NCBI RefSeq assembly: GCF_000931445.1 | Contig: NZ_CP010849.1 | Coordinates: 6,758,001 to 6,822,000, forward strand | Length of the DNA: 64,000 nucleotides | Direction: 5' to 3' | Source: Streptomyces cyaneogriseus subsp. noncyanogenus | GTDB taxonomy: Bacteria > Actinomycetota > Actinomycetes > Streptomycetales > Streptomycetaceae | Notes under the pieces: generated by a model | Told to the model about the DNA's origin: nothing | Database searches by the model: none | The model's input: the letters and a program-made list of their open reading frames with translations, nothing else | In this document: positions 23,118 to 31,860 of the stretch, in pieces | Numbering within the stretch: the stretch's first letter is position 1 | Layout: the number at the start of each line of letters is the position of its first letter | Position numbers and translations under genes: made by a program

Positions 23118-24259
23118 TCCCCGTCCACTCCCTTGCTGTTCAGGGACTTCGTCACGGCGTCGAGCAGGTCCTGCCAGGCCACCTCGAACTTGGCGACGCC
23201 CTCGTCCTCCAGCTGCCGCACCACCTCGTCGTAGGAGATGCCGAGCCGCTCGACGGCCGCCAGGTCGGCGCGGGCCTGGGCGTAGCCGCCGGTGACCGTG
23301 TCGCCCTGGATGTCGCCGTGATCGGCGGTGGCGTCCAAGGTGGCCTCCGGCATCGTGTTCACGGTGCCGGGGGCGACCAGCTCCTCCACGTACAGAGTGT
23401 CCCGGTATGCCGGGTCCTTCACACCGGTGGAGGCCCACAGGGGGCGCTGCTTGTTGGCGCGGGCTCCGGCCAGGGCGGTCCAGCGGCCCCCGGAGAAGAC
23501 CTCCTCGTACGCCTCGTAGGCGAGCCGCGCGTTGGCCAGGGCCGCCTTGCCCTTCAGGGCGAGGGCCTCGTCGGTGCCCAGCAGCGTCAGCCGCTTGTCG
23601 ATCTCGCTGTCGACGCGGGAGACGAAGAAGGAGGCGACGGAGTGGATGGCCGACAGGTCGTGCCCGGCCGCCCGCGCCTTCTCCAGGCCGGCGAGGTAGG
23701 CGTCCATGACCTCGCGGTAGCGCTCCAGCGAGAAGATCAGCGTCACGTTCACGCTGATGCCCGCCCCGATGACCTCGGTGATCGCCGGCAGGCCCGCCTT
23801 GGTCGCCGGAATCTTGATCATCACGTTGGGCCGGTCGACCAGCCAGGCGAGCTGCCGGGCCTCGGCGACGGTGGCGGCGGTGTCGTGGGCCAGGCGGGGG
23901 TCCACCTCGATGGAGACCCGGCCGTCCCGGCCGCCGCTGGCCTCGAACACCGGCTTCAGCACGTCGGCGGCGGCGCGGACGTCGGCGGTGGTCATCATGC
24001 GCACCGCCTCGTCGACGGTGACGCCGCGCACCGCCAGGTCGGCGAGCTGCTCCTCGTACCCCTCGCCGGAGCCGATGGCGGCCTGGAAGATGGAGGGGTT
24101 GGTGGTGACGCCGACGACGTGCTTCGTCTCGATCAGTCCGGCCAGGTTGCCGGAGTCGATGCGCTTGCGGGACAGGTCGTCCAGCCAGATGGAGACGCCC
24201 TGGTCGGACAGGCGCTTGAGTGCTCCCGCGGGCGCGGTTGCTTCGGACAAAGTGATCAT
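23114..24259 (-). CDS. tal: Transaldolase
   Basis: This 381-residue enzyme moves a dihydroxyacetone unit between sugar phosphates via a Schiff base. V-T-T-N-P-S-I-F near residue 50 and the catalytic Lys in V-M-I-K-I-P-A-T near 145 are intact. ATG at 24259 follows AGAAAGAAG. It is overlapped by zwf and lies 19 bases after tkt. The length is that of the Gram-positive type-2 family. Confidence 0.94.
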   Translation of the reverse strand: MITLSEATAPAGALKRLSDQGVSIWLDDLSRKRIDSGNLAGLIETKHVVGVTTNPSIFQAAIGSGEGYEEQLADLAVRGVTVDEAVRMMTTADVRAAADVLKPVFEASGGRDGRVSIEVDPRLAHDTAATVAEARQLAWLVDRPNVMIKIPATKAGLPAITEVIGAGISVNVTLIFSLERYREVMDAYLAGLEKARAAGHDLSAIHSVASFFVSRVDSEIDKRLTLLGTDEALALKGKAALANARLAYEAYEEVFSGGRWTALAGARANKQRPLWASTGVKDPAYRDTLYVEELVAPGTVNTMPEATLDATADHGDIQGDTVTGGYAQARADLAAVERLGISYDEVVRQLEDEGVAKFEVAWQDLLDAVTKSLNSKGVDGE

Positions 24260-24278
24260 CTTCTTTCTGGCGATCGGA

Positions 24279-26354
24279 TCAGCCGCGGGCGGCGGCGAGG
24301 GATTCCCGCGCCGCGGCGGCGACGTTCTCGGCGGTGAAGCCGTACTCGGTGAACAGGGTCTTGGCATCGGCGGAGGCGCCGAAGTGCTCCAGGGAGACGA
24401 TCCGCCCGGCGTCGCCCACGAAGCGGTACCAGGTCAGGCCGATCCCGGCCTCCACGGCGACCCGCGCCTTCACGGACGGCGGCAGGACGCTCTCGCGGTA
24501 CTCGCGCGGCTGCTCCTCGAACCACTCCACGGACGGCATCGACACCACCCGGGTGCCGGTCCCCTCCGCCTCCAGCAGCTCGCGGGCGGCCACGGCGAGC
24601 TGCACCTCGGAGCCGGTGGCGATGAGCACGACGTCCGGCGCCCCGGTGGAGGCGTCCTTCAGCACATAGCCGCCCTTGGCGGCGTCCGGGTTCGGCTCGT
24701 ACGTCGGCACGCCCTGCCGGGTCAGCGCCAGGCCGTGCGGGGCCGGGTGGGTGGAGTGCCGCTTGAGGATCTCCGCCCAGGCGATGGCGGTCTCGTTGGC
24801 GTCGGCCGGGCGGACCACGTTCAGGCCCGGGATGGCGCGCAGCGCGGCCAGGTGCTCGACCGGCTGGTGGGTCGGGCCGTCCTCGCCCAGGCCGATGGAG
24901 TCGTGCGTCCACACGTACGTCACCGGAAGCTGCATCAGGGCGGACATCCGCACGGCGTTGCGCATGTAGTCGGAGAAGACCAGGAAGGTGCCGCCGTAGA
25001 TGCGCGTGTTGCCGTGCAGCGCGATGCCGTTCATCTCCGCCGCCATGGAGAACTCGCGGATGCCGAAGTGGACCGTACGGCCGTACGGGTCCGCCTCGGG
25101 CAGCGGGTTGCCCTCGGGGAGGAACGACGACGTCTTGTCGATCGTGGTGTTGTTCGAGCCGGCCAGGTCGGCGGAGCCGCCCCACAGCTCGGGCAGGACC
25201 GGGCCGAGCGCCTGGAGGACCTTGCCGGACGCGGCGCGGGTGGCGACGGACTTGCCGGGCTCGAACACCGGCAGGGCGTCCTCCCAGCCCTCCGGGAGCC
25301 GGCCGGCGACCACCCGGTCGAACAGCTTCGCCCGCTCGGGCCGGGCGCCGCGCCACGCGGCGATCCGCTTGTCCCAGGCGGCGTGCGCCTCGGCGCCCCG
25401 GTCCAGGGCCCGGCGGGTGTGGGCGAGCACCTCGTCGGCGACCTCGAAGGTCTGCTCCGGGTCGAAGCCGAGGACGCGCTTGGTGGCCGCGACCTCGTCC
25501 TCGCCCAGCGCCGAGCCGTGCGCGGCCTCGGTGTTCTGCGCGTTCGGGGCGGGCCAGGCGATGATCGTGCGCATCGCGATGATCGAGGGGCGCTCGGTCT
25601 CCGCCTGCGCCGCCTTCAGCGCCGCGTACAGCGCGTGCACGTCGACGTCGCCGTTCTCGGCGGGCTCGATCCGCTGGGTGTGCCAGCCGTACGCCTCGTA
25701 CCGCCCCAGGACGTCCTCGGAGAACGCGGTCGCGGTGTCGCCCTCGATGGAGATGTGGTTGTCGTCGTAGAGGAAGACGAGGTTGCCGAGCTTCTGGTGG
25801 CCGGCGAGGGAGGACGCCTCGGCGGAGACACCCTCCTGGAGGTCGCCGTCGGAGACGATCGCCCAGACGGTGTGGTCGAAGGGGGATTCCCCGGCGGGGG
25901 CCTCAGGGTCGAACAGGCCCCGCTCGTAGCGGGCGGCCATCGCCATGCCGACGGCGTTGGCGACACCCTGGCCCAGCGGCCCGGTCGTCGTCTCCACCCC
26001 GGCGGTGTGCCCGTACTCGGGGTGGCCCGGCGTCTTGGAACCCTGCGTGCGGAACGCCCGCAGATCCTCCAGCTCCAGCTCGTAACCGGCGAGGTAGAGC
26101 TGGGTGTACAGGGTCAGGGAGGTGTGGCCGGGGGACAGGACGAAGCGGTCACGGCCGGTCCACTCCGGGTCCGCCGGGTCGTGACGCATCACCTTCTGAA
26201 AGATCGTGTAGGCGGCCGGGGCCAGGCTCATTGCCGTGCCGGGATGGCCGTTGCCGACCTTCTGCACGGCGTCGGCCGCGAGAATCCGAGCCGTGTCGAC
26301 GGCACGCCGGTCGAGTTCGGTCCATTCGAAGCTGTCCGCGGGCTGCGTGCTCAT
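24279..26354 (-). CDS. tkt: Transketolase
   Basis: This 691-residue thiamine-diphosphate enzyme carries G-N-G-H-P-G-T-A-M near residue 37, S-D-G-D-L-Q-E-G for ThDP/Mg binding and the later G-P-T-H-Q-P-V-E-H segment. It transfers two-carbon units in the non-oxidative pentose phosphate pathway. The ATG at 26354 is chosen; TTG at 26360 two codons earlier is equally placed behind GAGGA. It is the first gene of the leftward operon, so the palindrome at 26408-26422 is in its promoter. Confidence 0.95.
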   Translation of the reverse strand: MSTQPADSFEWTELDRRAVDTARILAADAVQKVGNGHPGTAMSLAPAAYTIFQKVMRHDPADPEWTGRDRFVLSPGHTSLTLYTQLYLAGYELELEDLRAFRTQGSKTPGHPEYGHTAGVETTTGPLGQGVANAVGMAMAARYERGLFDPEAPAGESPFDHTVWAIVSDGDLQEGVSAEASSLAGHQKLGNLVFLYDDNHISIEGDTATAFSEDVLGRYEAYGWHTQRIEPAENGDVDVHALYAALKAAQAETERPSIIAMRTIIAWPAPNAQNTEAAHGSALGEDEVAATKRVLGFDPEQTFEVADEVLAHTRRALDRGAEAHAAWDKRIAAWRGARPERAKLFDRVVAGRLPEGWEDALPVFEPGKSVATRAASGKVLQALGPVLPELWGGSADLAGSNNTTIDKTSSFLPEGNPLPEADPYGRTVHFGIREFSMAAEMNGIALHGNTRIYGGTFLVFSDYMRNAVRMSALMQLPVTYVWTHDSIGLGEDGPTHQPVEHLAALRAIPGLNVVRPADANETAIAWAEILKRHSTHPAPHGLALTRQGVPTYEPNPDAAKGGYVLKDASTGAPDVVLIATGSEVQLAVAARELLEAEGTGTRVVSMPSVEWFEEQPREYRESVLPPSVKARVAVEAGIGLTWYRFVGDAGRIVSLEHFGASADAKTLFTEYGFTAENVAAAARESLAAARG

Positions 26355-26389
26355 CTTCAAGAAGTCCTCGATGGGAGCGGGATGGCTGG

Positions 26390-26422
26390 TCTGACGTGTT
26401 CAAACTTAAAAGTCAGACTTTT
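26390..26422. promoter_or_regulatory. Nested inverted repeats between tkt and the AraC gene
   Basis: AAAAGTCAGACTTTT at 26408-26422 is a perfect 15-base palindrome. Its GTCAGA also pairs with TCTGAC at 26390-26395. The segment is the only AT-rich part of the 155-base divergent region. It is an operator candidate for the pentose phosphate operon, with the adjacent AraC protein as one possible binder. Confidence 0.5.
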
Positions 26423-26509
26423 TGAGGGGAAGGTCGAGGTGTGCCAGCCTGTGGTGAAAGTGGGACACCCCCGGGCGCGACGCGCCCGTCGAAGCAGCAT
26501 GAGAAGGAC

Positions 26510-27427
26510 ATGACGGACGTAAACACCGCAGGTGGCGAGGGTGGCGACGGCGACGGGGCGGGCGACGGGATCAGAACCTTCCCCTTCCCGGCCGACCGGA
26601 GCGTCCTCGGCGTCGGCATGCAGATCGGCCCGATGGGCACCGGCCGCACCTGGCACTCCGACGCGCCGCTGCACCGGGTGCACCGCATCGACTTCCACGT
26701 CGTCATCGTCTTCACCGGCGGCCCGGTCCGGCACATGATCGACTTCGCCGAGTACGAGGCGACCGCCGGAGACGTGCTGTGGATCCGCCCGGGCCAGGTC
26801 CACCGCTTCTCACCGGACGGCGAGTACCGCGGAACGGTACTGATCATGCAGCCCGGCTTCCTGCCCCGCGCCACCGTGGAGGCCGCCGGCCTCTACCGCT
26901 ACGACCAGCCGCCCCTGCTCCACCCCGATCCGGCACAGCGGGCCGCCCTGACCGCCGCCCTCGGCCAGCTCCGCCGCGAGTACGAGGACACCACCACGCT
27001 GCCGCTCAGCCTGCACACGGCGGTGCTGCGGCACTCCCTGTCCGCGTTCCTGCTGCGCCTGGCGCACCTGGCGGCCAGCTCCGCGGAGGCGGTGCGGCTG
27101 CGGCAGGCCGACACGACCTTCACCCTCTTCCGGGACGCGGTGGAGCGGGGCTTCGCCACCAACCACAGCGTCAGCGCCTACGCCGACGCGCTCGGCTACT
27201 CCCGCCGCACCCTCGTCCGCGCGGTCCGCGCCGCCACCGGCCAGACGCCCAAGGGCTTCATCGACAAGCGCGTGACCCTGGAGGCCAAGCGGCTGCTGGC
27301 CCACACCGACATGCCGATCGGCCGGGTCGGCGCCGCGATCGGCTTCCCCGACGCGGCGAACTTCTCCAAGTTCTTCCACCAGCACACCGACATGACACCG
27401 GCGGCCTTCCGGGCGGAGCTGCGCTGA
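26510..27427 (+). CDS. AraC-family regulator, cupin sensor plus HTH
   Basis: This 305-residue protein starts at M-T-D-V-N behind GAGAAGGA. Residues 25-130 form a cupin sensor (H-R-I-D-F-H-V-V-I-V-F, then E-A-T-A-G-D-V-L-W-I-R-P-G-Q-V-H-R-F). Residues 205-305 hold the two AraC helix-turn-helix motifs (Y-A-D-A-L-G-Y-S-R-R-T-L-V-R-A-V, then I-G-F-P-D-A-A-N-F-S-K-F-F). It is divergent from tkt. The signal and targets are unknown; control of the neighbouring operon is a reasonable guess only. Confidence 0.82.
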   Translation: MTDVNTAGGEGGDGDGAGDGIRTFPFPADRSVLGVGMQIGPMGTGRTWHSDAPLHRVHRIDFHVVIVFTGGPVRHMIDFAEYEATAGDVLWIRPGQVHRFSPDGEYRGTVLIMQPGFLPRATVEAAGLYRYDQPPLLHPDPAQRAALTAALGQLRREYEDTTTLPLSLHTAVLRHSLSAFLLRLAHLAASSAEAVRLRQADTTFTLFRDAVERGFATNHSVSAYADALGYSRRTLVRAVRAATGQTPKGFIDKRVTLEAKRLLAHTDMPIGRVGAAIGFPDAANFSKFFHQHTDMTPAAFRAELR

Positions 27428-27449
27428 CGCGCGGCACGCGCCCGTGAGG

Positions 27450-27486
27450 CCCGCCCGCCCCGGGGCGGCGGCCCGGGGCGGGCGGC
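27450..27486. terminator. GC-rich hairpin between converging genes
   Basis: CCGCCCGCCCCGGGG pairs with CCCGGGGCGGGCGG around CGGCGG. It lies after the AraC gene and after the L,D-transpeptidase gene of the opposite strand. No T-run follows. Confidence 0.65.
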
Positions 27487-27592
27487 CCCGCCGGGTCACC
27501 GGCGTGACCCGGCCGCCGCGCCCCGCGTGACCCGGGGGCGCACCGCGGGCGCGGTCGTCCCGTCCCCGCGCCCCCGCCGCCTCGGGCGTCCG

Positions 27593-28525
27593 CTACAGGG
27601 CGCTGCCCGCCTTCCACTTCTTCCACGACAGGTTCCAGCCGTTGAGCCCGTTGGCGGGATCCACGGTCCGCTCGCCGGAGTCCTTCACGATCACGACATC
27701 GCCGACCAGGGAGTCCCTGTAGAACGCGTAGCCGTCCGTCGAGCGGTCGTCCCCGCCCTTGGCGTCCCGCAGGCCGATGCAGCCGTGGGTGGTGTTGCGC
27801 CGCCCGAACACCGACGCCGAGCTCCAGTAGTTGCCGTGGATGAAGGTGCCGGACGTGGTCAGCCGCTGCGCGTGCGGGACGTCCGCGATGTCGTACTCAT
27901 GGCCGAGCCCGACGGTCGAGGACTCCATGCGGGTCTCCTCGAGCCGCTCGCTGATCACCATGATCCCGGACCAGGTGGTGTGGTCGGCGTCGCCGCCGGT
28001 GACGTCGTAGCCGGCGACGGCCCGGCCGCCCTCCTCGACCGTCATCCGCCCGGTGCCCAGGTCGACCGTGCTGATCCGCTCGCGGCCGATGCGGAAGGCG
28101 ATGTCCTGGGACTGGACGCCGAGGACGCCGCGCGCGGCCTCGACGCCCCGCAGCCGCAGCCGCACGGTGACCGTGGTGCCCGGCGCCCAGTACTTCTCCG
28201 GCCGGAAGTCCAGGCGCTTGTCGCCGAACCAGTGACCGGCCACCTCGACACCGGGGTCGGCGCTCACCGTGATCGCCCGCTCGACGGCGGCCTTGTCCGT
28301 CACGGCGTGCGAGAAGGCGATCGACACGGGCATGCCGACGCCGTACAGGCCGCCCGCCCGCGGGGTGACGGTGGCGGTGAGGGACTCCACGGCCCGCGCC
28401 GCCGAGCCGCTCCAGCCGGTCAGGGCGGCGGCGGCCGGAACCGCGCCGAGCATGGTGAGCACCCCGCGCCGGGACCACCTCCCGGGCTGCTGGTCGGGCC
28501 GGCTGGGGGTGTGGGGGGTGCTCAC
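27593..28525 (-). CDS. Exported L,D-transpeptidase (YkuD) with Ig-like domain
   Basis: This 310-residue protein starts at GTG 28525 behind AAAGG. S-R-R-G-V-L-T-M-L-G-A near residue 20 looks like a twin-arginine export signal. Residues 50-150 form an Ig-like domain as in mycobacterial Ldt proteins. The catalytic YkuD domain (about 155-285) ends in S-A-S-V-F-G-R-R-N-T-T-H-G-C-I-G-L with the active Cys. It makes 3-3 cross-links in peptidoglycan outside the membrane. It stands alone between regulators. An ATG at 28555 is another possible start. Confidence 0.88.
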   Translation of the reverse strand: MSTPHTPSRPDQQPGRWSRRGVLTMLGAVPAAAALTGWSGSAARAVESLTATVTPRAGGLYGVGMPVSIAFSHAVTDKAAVERAITVSADPGVEVAGHWFGDKRLDFRPEKYWAPGTTVTVRLRLRGVEAARGVLGVQSQDIAFRIGRERISTVDLGTGRMTVEEGGRAVAGYDVTGGDADHTTWSGIMVISERLEETRMESSTVGLGHEYDIADVPHAQRLTTSGTFIHGNYWSSASVFGRRNTTHGCIGLRDAKGGDDRSTDGYAFYRDSLVGDVVIVKDSGERTVDPANGLNGWNLSWKKWKAGSAL

Positions 28526-28658
28526 GTCGTGCCTTTCTGTGACGGTCGTCGGCATCTGTGCAGTGTGCACCTTATAACTGGGTTTCCCCTGTGTGACCCT
28601 GTCGGCCGCCCGGGGCGGCTGTGAGAAACGCGGCAGACGGGGCGCCCGGACCGGCGCC

Positions 28659-29486
28659 TCACCGCTGGGCGGAAGGGCCCCCGGGCTCCGGCCGCGCGGT
28701 CTCCTCCGGCCGCCAGCCCAGCGCCCGCGAGATCCCGCGCGCCGCCAGCCGCACCGCCGGGACCAGCTCCGCCACCCGCGCGTCCGCGTACGGCACGACG
28801 ACCGACACCGCCGCGCTCACCGCCCCGCCCGAACCGCGCACCGCGGCCGCCACCGACAGCGCGTCCTCGGTGACCTGGCGCGCGCTGACCGCCACGCCGG
28901 TGCGCCGCACCTCGGCCAGCACCCGGCGCAGCCGGGCCCCGTCGGTGACCGTGTACGGGGTGAAGGCGGCGAGCGGGCCCGCGCAGTACGCCTCCTGGAA
29001 CCGGGGTTCGCCGTGCGCCAGGAGCGCCAGCCCGACCCCGGTGGCGTGCAGCGGCCAGCGCGCCCCGACGCGGATGTGCACCCCGACCGCCGACCGCCCC
29101 GACAGCCACTCCGTGTAGACGACCTCGTCGCCGTCGCGTACCGCGAGCTGCACGTTCTCGTGGGTGGCCTCGTAGAGGTCCTCCAGGTACGGCAGTGCGA
29201 TCTGCCGCAGCGCCGGCCCGCGCGGGGCGAGCGCCGCCAGCTCCCACAGCCGCAGTCCGACGTGGTACAGCCCGGACGCGTCCCGCTCCAGCGCCCCCCA
29301 CGCGGTCAGCGCGCCCACCAGCCGGTGGGCGGTGGTGAGACTGAGCCCGGCCCGCCGGCTGATCTCCGTCAGGCACAGCGCCGGGTGCGCGTGGTCGAAC
29401 GCGGCGAGCACCGACAGCAGCCGCTCGGGCGCGGAGCGGGCCTGACCGGTCCGGGCGGAGCCGGCGGCTCGGGGAAGGGCGGTCAT
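28659..29486 (-). CDS. IclR-family transcriptional regulator
   Basis: This is a 275-residue protein. Residues 18-80 are the IclR winged helix (R-L-L-S-V-L-A-A-F, then L-T-E-I-S-R-R-A-G-L-S-L-T-T-A-H-R-L-V). Residues 95-260 form the GAF-like effector domain (L-Q-L-A-V-R-D-G-D-E-V-V-Y, then G-V-G-L-A-L-L-A, V-S-V-V-V-P-Y). A Pro-rich tail follows. IclR proteins often control aromatic or sugar catabolism, but no target gene lies next to it on the same strand. The effector is unknown. Confidence 0.82.
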   Translation of the reverse strand: MTALPRAAGSARTGQARSAPERLLSVLAAFDHAHPALCLTEISRRAGLSLTTAHRLVGALTAWGALERDASGLYHVGLRLWELAALAPRGPALRQIALPYLEDLYEATHENVQLAVRDGDEVVYTEWLSGRSAVGVHIRVGARWPLHATGVGLALLAHGEPRFQEAYCAGPLAAFTPYTVTDGARLRRVLAEVRRTGVAVSARQVTEDALSVAAAVRGSGGAVSAAVSVVVPYADARVAELVPAVRLAARGISRALGWRPEETARPEPGGPSAQR

Positions 29487-29623
29487 GGCCGGGCGTCCTT
29501 CGCGGTGGGCGTCTTCCGGGCGAGTGAGGGCGTACGGCGCAGCGTACGGCGCCGCGCCGCACACGGACAGGGGCCGGCGGGCGGACGCCGGGTGCCGCGG
29601 CCGGGGGGACCCGGCCCGGCCCG

Positions 29624-30049
29624 TCAGGCCAGTCCCGCCTCCGCGATCCGCAGCAGCAGCGCGTGCAGCGTCTCGCGCTCGGCCGGGTCGAGCGGCGCCA
29701 GCAGGTCCTGGGTCACGCGCAGCCCGGTCTCGTCGGTGTCCCGCAGGAAGGCGCGGCCCTCGTCGGTCAGGACGACGATCCGGCTGCGGCGGTCGTCGGG
29801 GGAGGGGCGGCGCTCGGCGAAGCCCAGCTTCTCCAGGTCGTCGACGAGCCCGACGATGGCGCTGGGGTCGTACCCGAGCCGGGCGCTCAGCTCCCGTTGC
29901 AGCGCGCCCTCGGTGGTGGCGAGGAAGCGCAGCAGCGCGTAGTGGCGCAGGCGCAGCCCCGACTCCTGGAGGAAGGCGTTGAACAACTGGCCCGAGCGCA
30001 GGCCCAGGCGGTACAGGAGGTAGCCCGTGTCCGCGTGCAGCCCGCGCAT
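29624..30049 (-). CDS. MarR-family transcriptional regulator
   Basis: This 141-residue protein starts at ATG 30049 with AGGA 7 bases before it. A longer TTG start at 30190 would lie inside the probable operator. Helices flank a winged helix (L-S-A-R-L-G-Y-D-P-S-A-I-V-G-L-V-D-D-L-E-K, then R-R-P-S-P-D-D-R-R-S-R-I-V-V-L-T). This is the standard dimeric MarR fold. It is divergent from the GH4 gene with 451 bases between. Confidence 0.82.
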   Translation of the reverse strand: MRGLHADTGYLLYRLGLRSGQLFNAFLQESGLRLRHYALLRFLATTEGALQRELSARLGYDPSAIVGLVDDLEKLGFAERRPSPDDRRSRIVVLTDEGRAFLRDTDETGLRVTQDLLAPLDPAERETLHALLLRIAEAGLA

Positions 30050-30500
30050 CCACGGTTCCTGCGCGTCGATCGGCGGGGAGCTGACGGTGTGCTGCTGGCG
30101 GGCGATGGCGGGCTCCCTGGACGAGGCCCCCGGCGGGGCGGGACGACTGCGTGCCGGGTCAGTCTCTCGCACCCTGCCGGTCGGCAACAACTATTGGTGA
30201 CGACAATTGTTTCTCCGCCTTTCTCCGCCTTTCTCCGCCTGCGCCGAGCGTGGCCGCCGTGCAGGGCTCCGCGCGGCGGTGCGGGGCCGGCCGGGCCGCA
30301 CGGGCGCCGCGATCCCGTCCGCGTGCCGGCGGCCGGGCCCGTACCCGAGACCCGGCGCACCGCCCGGTGACAAGATCGTGCTGCTCGCCGATCCGGCGAG
30401 GGGTGCGACCGGTGGTGACCAAGGCGCCGGCGGACCGGGCGGACGCGCGCCTCCTGTGCGAGGCGGGCGCCGCCGCGGCCGCGGCGGGAAGGGTGCAGGC
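30050..30500. other. 451-base divergent region: MarR-type operator and 10-base tandem repeat
   Basis: An imperfect inverted repeat (CAACTATTG at 30188-30196 and CAATTGTTT at 30204-30212, 7 of 9 paired, 7 bases between) is AT-rich and fits a MarR operator. Next to it, TTTCTCCGCC is repeated three times (30210-30239). The remaining 260 bases are GC-rich without a gene I can support; a frame ending at 30504 overlaps the GH4 start but looks non-coding. Confidence 0.5.
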
Positions 30501-31838
30501 GTGAGGCTGACGATTCTGGGCGGCGGCGGATTCCGGGTACCGCTCGTGTACGGGGCGCTCCTGGCGGACCGCGGCGAGGGCCGGGTGACGCGGGTGGTGC
30601 TGCACGACCTGGACGCGGGACGGCTGGCGGCGGTGACCCGGGTGCTGGCCGAGCAGGCCGCCGGCGTGCCGGACGCGCCCCGGGTGACGGCCACCACCGA
30701 CCTCGACGAGGCGGTGCGCGGCGCCGACTTCGTCTTCTCCGCGATCCGCGTCGGCGGCCTGGAGGGCCGGGCGCACGACGAGCGGGTGGCCCTCGCCGAG
30801 GGGGTGCTGGGCCAGGAGACGGTGGGCGCGGGCGGCATCGCCTACGGCCTGCGGACCGTGCCGGTGGCGGTGGACATCGCCCGGCGGGTGGCCCGCCTCG
30901 CCCCCGACGCCTGGGTCATCAACTTCACCAACCCGGCCGGGCTGGTCACCGAGGCCATGTCCCGCCACCTCGGCGACCGCGTCATCGGCATCTGCGACTC
31001 GCCGGTCGGCCTCGGCCGCCGGATCGCCCGTGTGCTCGGCGTCGACCCGGACGAGGCGTGGATCGACTACGTCGGCCTGAACCACCTCGGCTGGGTACGC
31101 GGCCTGCGGGTGGCCGGCCGCGACGAACTGCCGCGCCTGCTGGCCGACCCGGAACTGCTCGGCTCCTTCGAGGAGGGCAGGCTGTTCGGCCCCGAGTGGC
31201 TCCGGGAGCTGGGCGCGATCCCCAACGAGTACCTGCACTACTACTACTTCAACCGGGAGACCGTGGACGCCTACCGGCGCGCCGAGCGGACCCGCGGCGG
31301 CTTCCTGCGCGACCAGCAGGCCGGGTTCTACAAGGCGGCGCTCGCCCCCGGCGTCTCCGCCCTGGCGGCCTGGCAGCGCACCCGGGCCGAACGCGAGGCC
31401 ACCTACATGTCGGAGAACCGCGAGGCCGCGGGCGCGGGCGAGCGCGAGGCCGAGGACCTCTCCGGCGGCTACGAGCAGGTGGCGCTGGCGCTGATGCGGG
31501 CCATCGCCCGCAACGAGCGCGCCACCTTGATCCTCAACGTCCGCAACCGCGGCACCCTGCCGGTCCTGGACTCCGAGGCGGTGATCGAGGTCCCGTGCCT
31601 GGTCGGCGCGGACGGCGCGCACCCGGTGGCGGCCGGCCCGCTGCCGGACCACGCCACCGGGCTGGTCTGCGCGGTCAAGGCGGTCGAGCGCGAGGTGCTG
31701 GCCGCCGCCGAGTCCGGGTCCCGGGCGACGGCCGTGAAGGCGTTCGCGCTGCACCCCCTCGTCGACTCCGTGGCGGTGGCCCGGCGTCTCGTGGACGGCT
31801 ACACCGCCGTCCACCCGGGCCTTGCCTACCTCACCTGA
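30501..31838 (+). CDS. GH4 family 6-phospho-beta-glucosidase-like enzyme
   Basis: This is a 445-residue NAD- and metal-dependent glycosidase. G-G-G-G-F-R-V-P at the N-terminus is the nucleotide site. I-N-F-T-N-P-A-G, I-C-D-S-P with the metal-binding Cys (about 171) and G-L-N-H-L-G-W with the His ligand are all present. The family splits 6-phospho-glycosides by an oxidation-elimination route in the cytoplasm. No PTS genes are nearby, so the natural substrate may not be phosphorylated by a PTS. GTG start with GGAAGGG upstream. Confidence 0.85.
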   Translation: MRLTILGGGGFRVPLVYGALLADRGEGRVTRVVLHDLDAGRLAAVTRVLAEQAAGVPDAPRVTATTDLDEAVRGADFVFSAIRVGGLEGRAHDERVALAEGVLGQETVGAGGIAYGLRTVPVAVDIARRVARLAPDAWVINFTNPAGLVTEAMSRHLGDRVIGICDSPVGLGRRIARVLGVDPDEAWIDYVGLNHLGWVRGLRVAGRDELPRLLADPELLGSFEEGRLFGPEWLRELGAIPNEYLHYYYFNRETVDAYRRAERTRGGFLRDQQAGFYKAALAPGVSALAAWQRTRAEREATYMSENREAAGAGEREAEDLSGGYEQVALALMRAIARNERATLILNVRNRGTLPVLDSEAVIEVPCLVGADGAHPVAAGPLPDHATGLVCAVKAVEREVLAAAESGSRATAVKAFALHPLVDSVAVARRLVDGYTAVHPGLAYLT

Positions 31839-31860
31839 CGGCCGCGCGGGCCGCCGCGGC

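Noticed and set aside
30151..30504. 117-codon frame ending over the GH4 start codon
   Set aside because: The overlap is suggestive, but the frame crosses the MarR operator and tandem repeat and has no ribosome site, no family pattern and poor composition.
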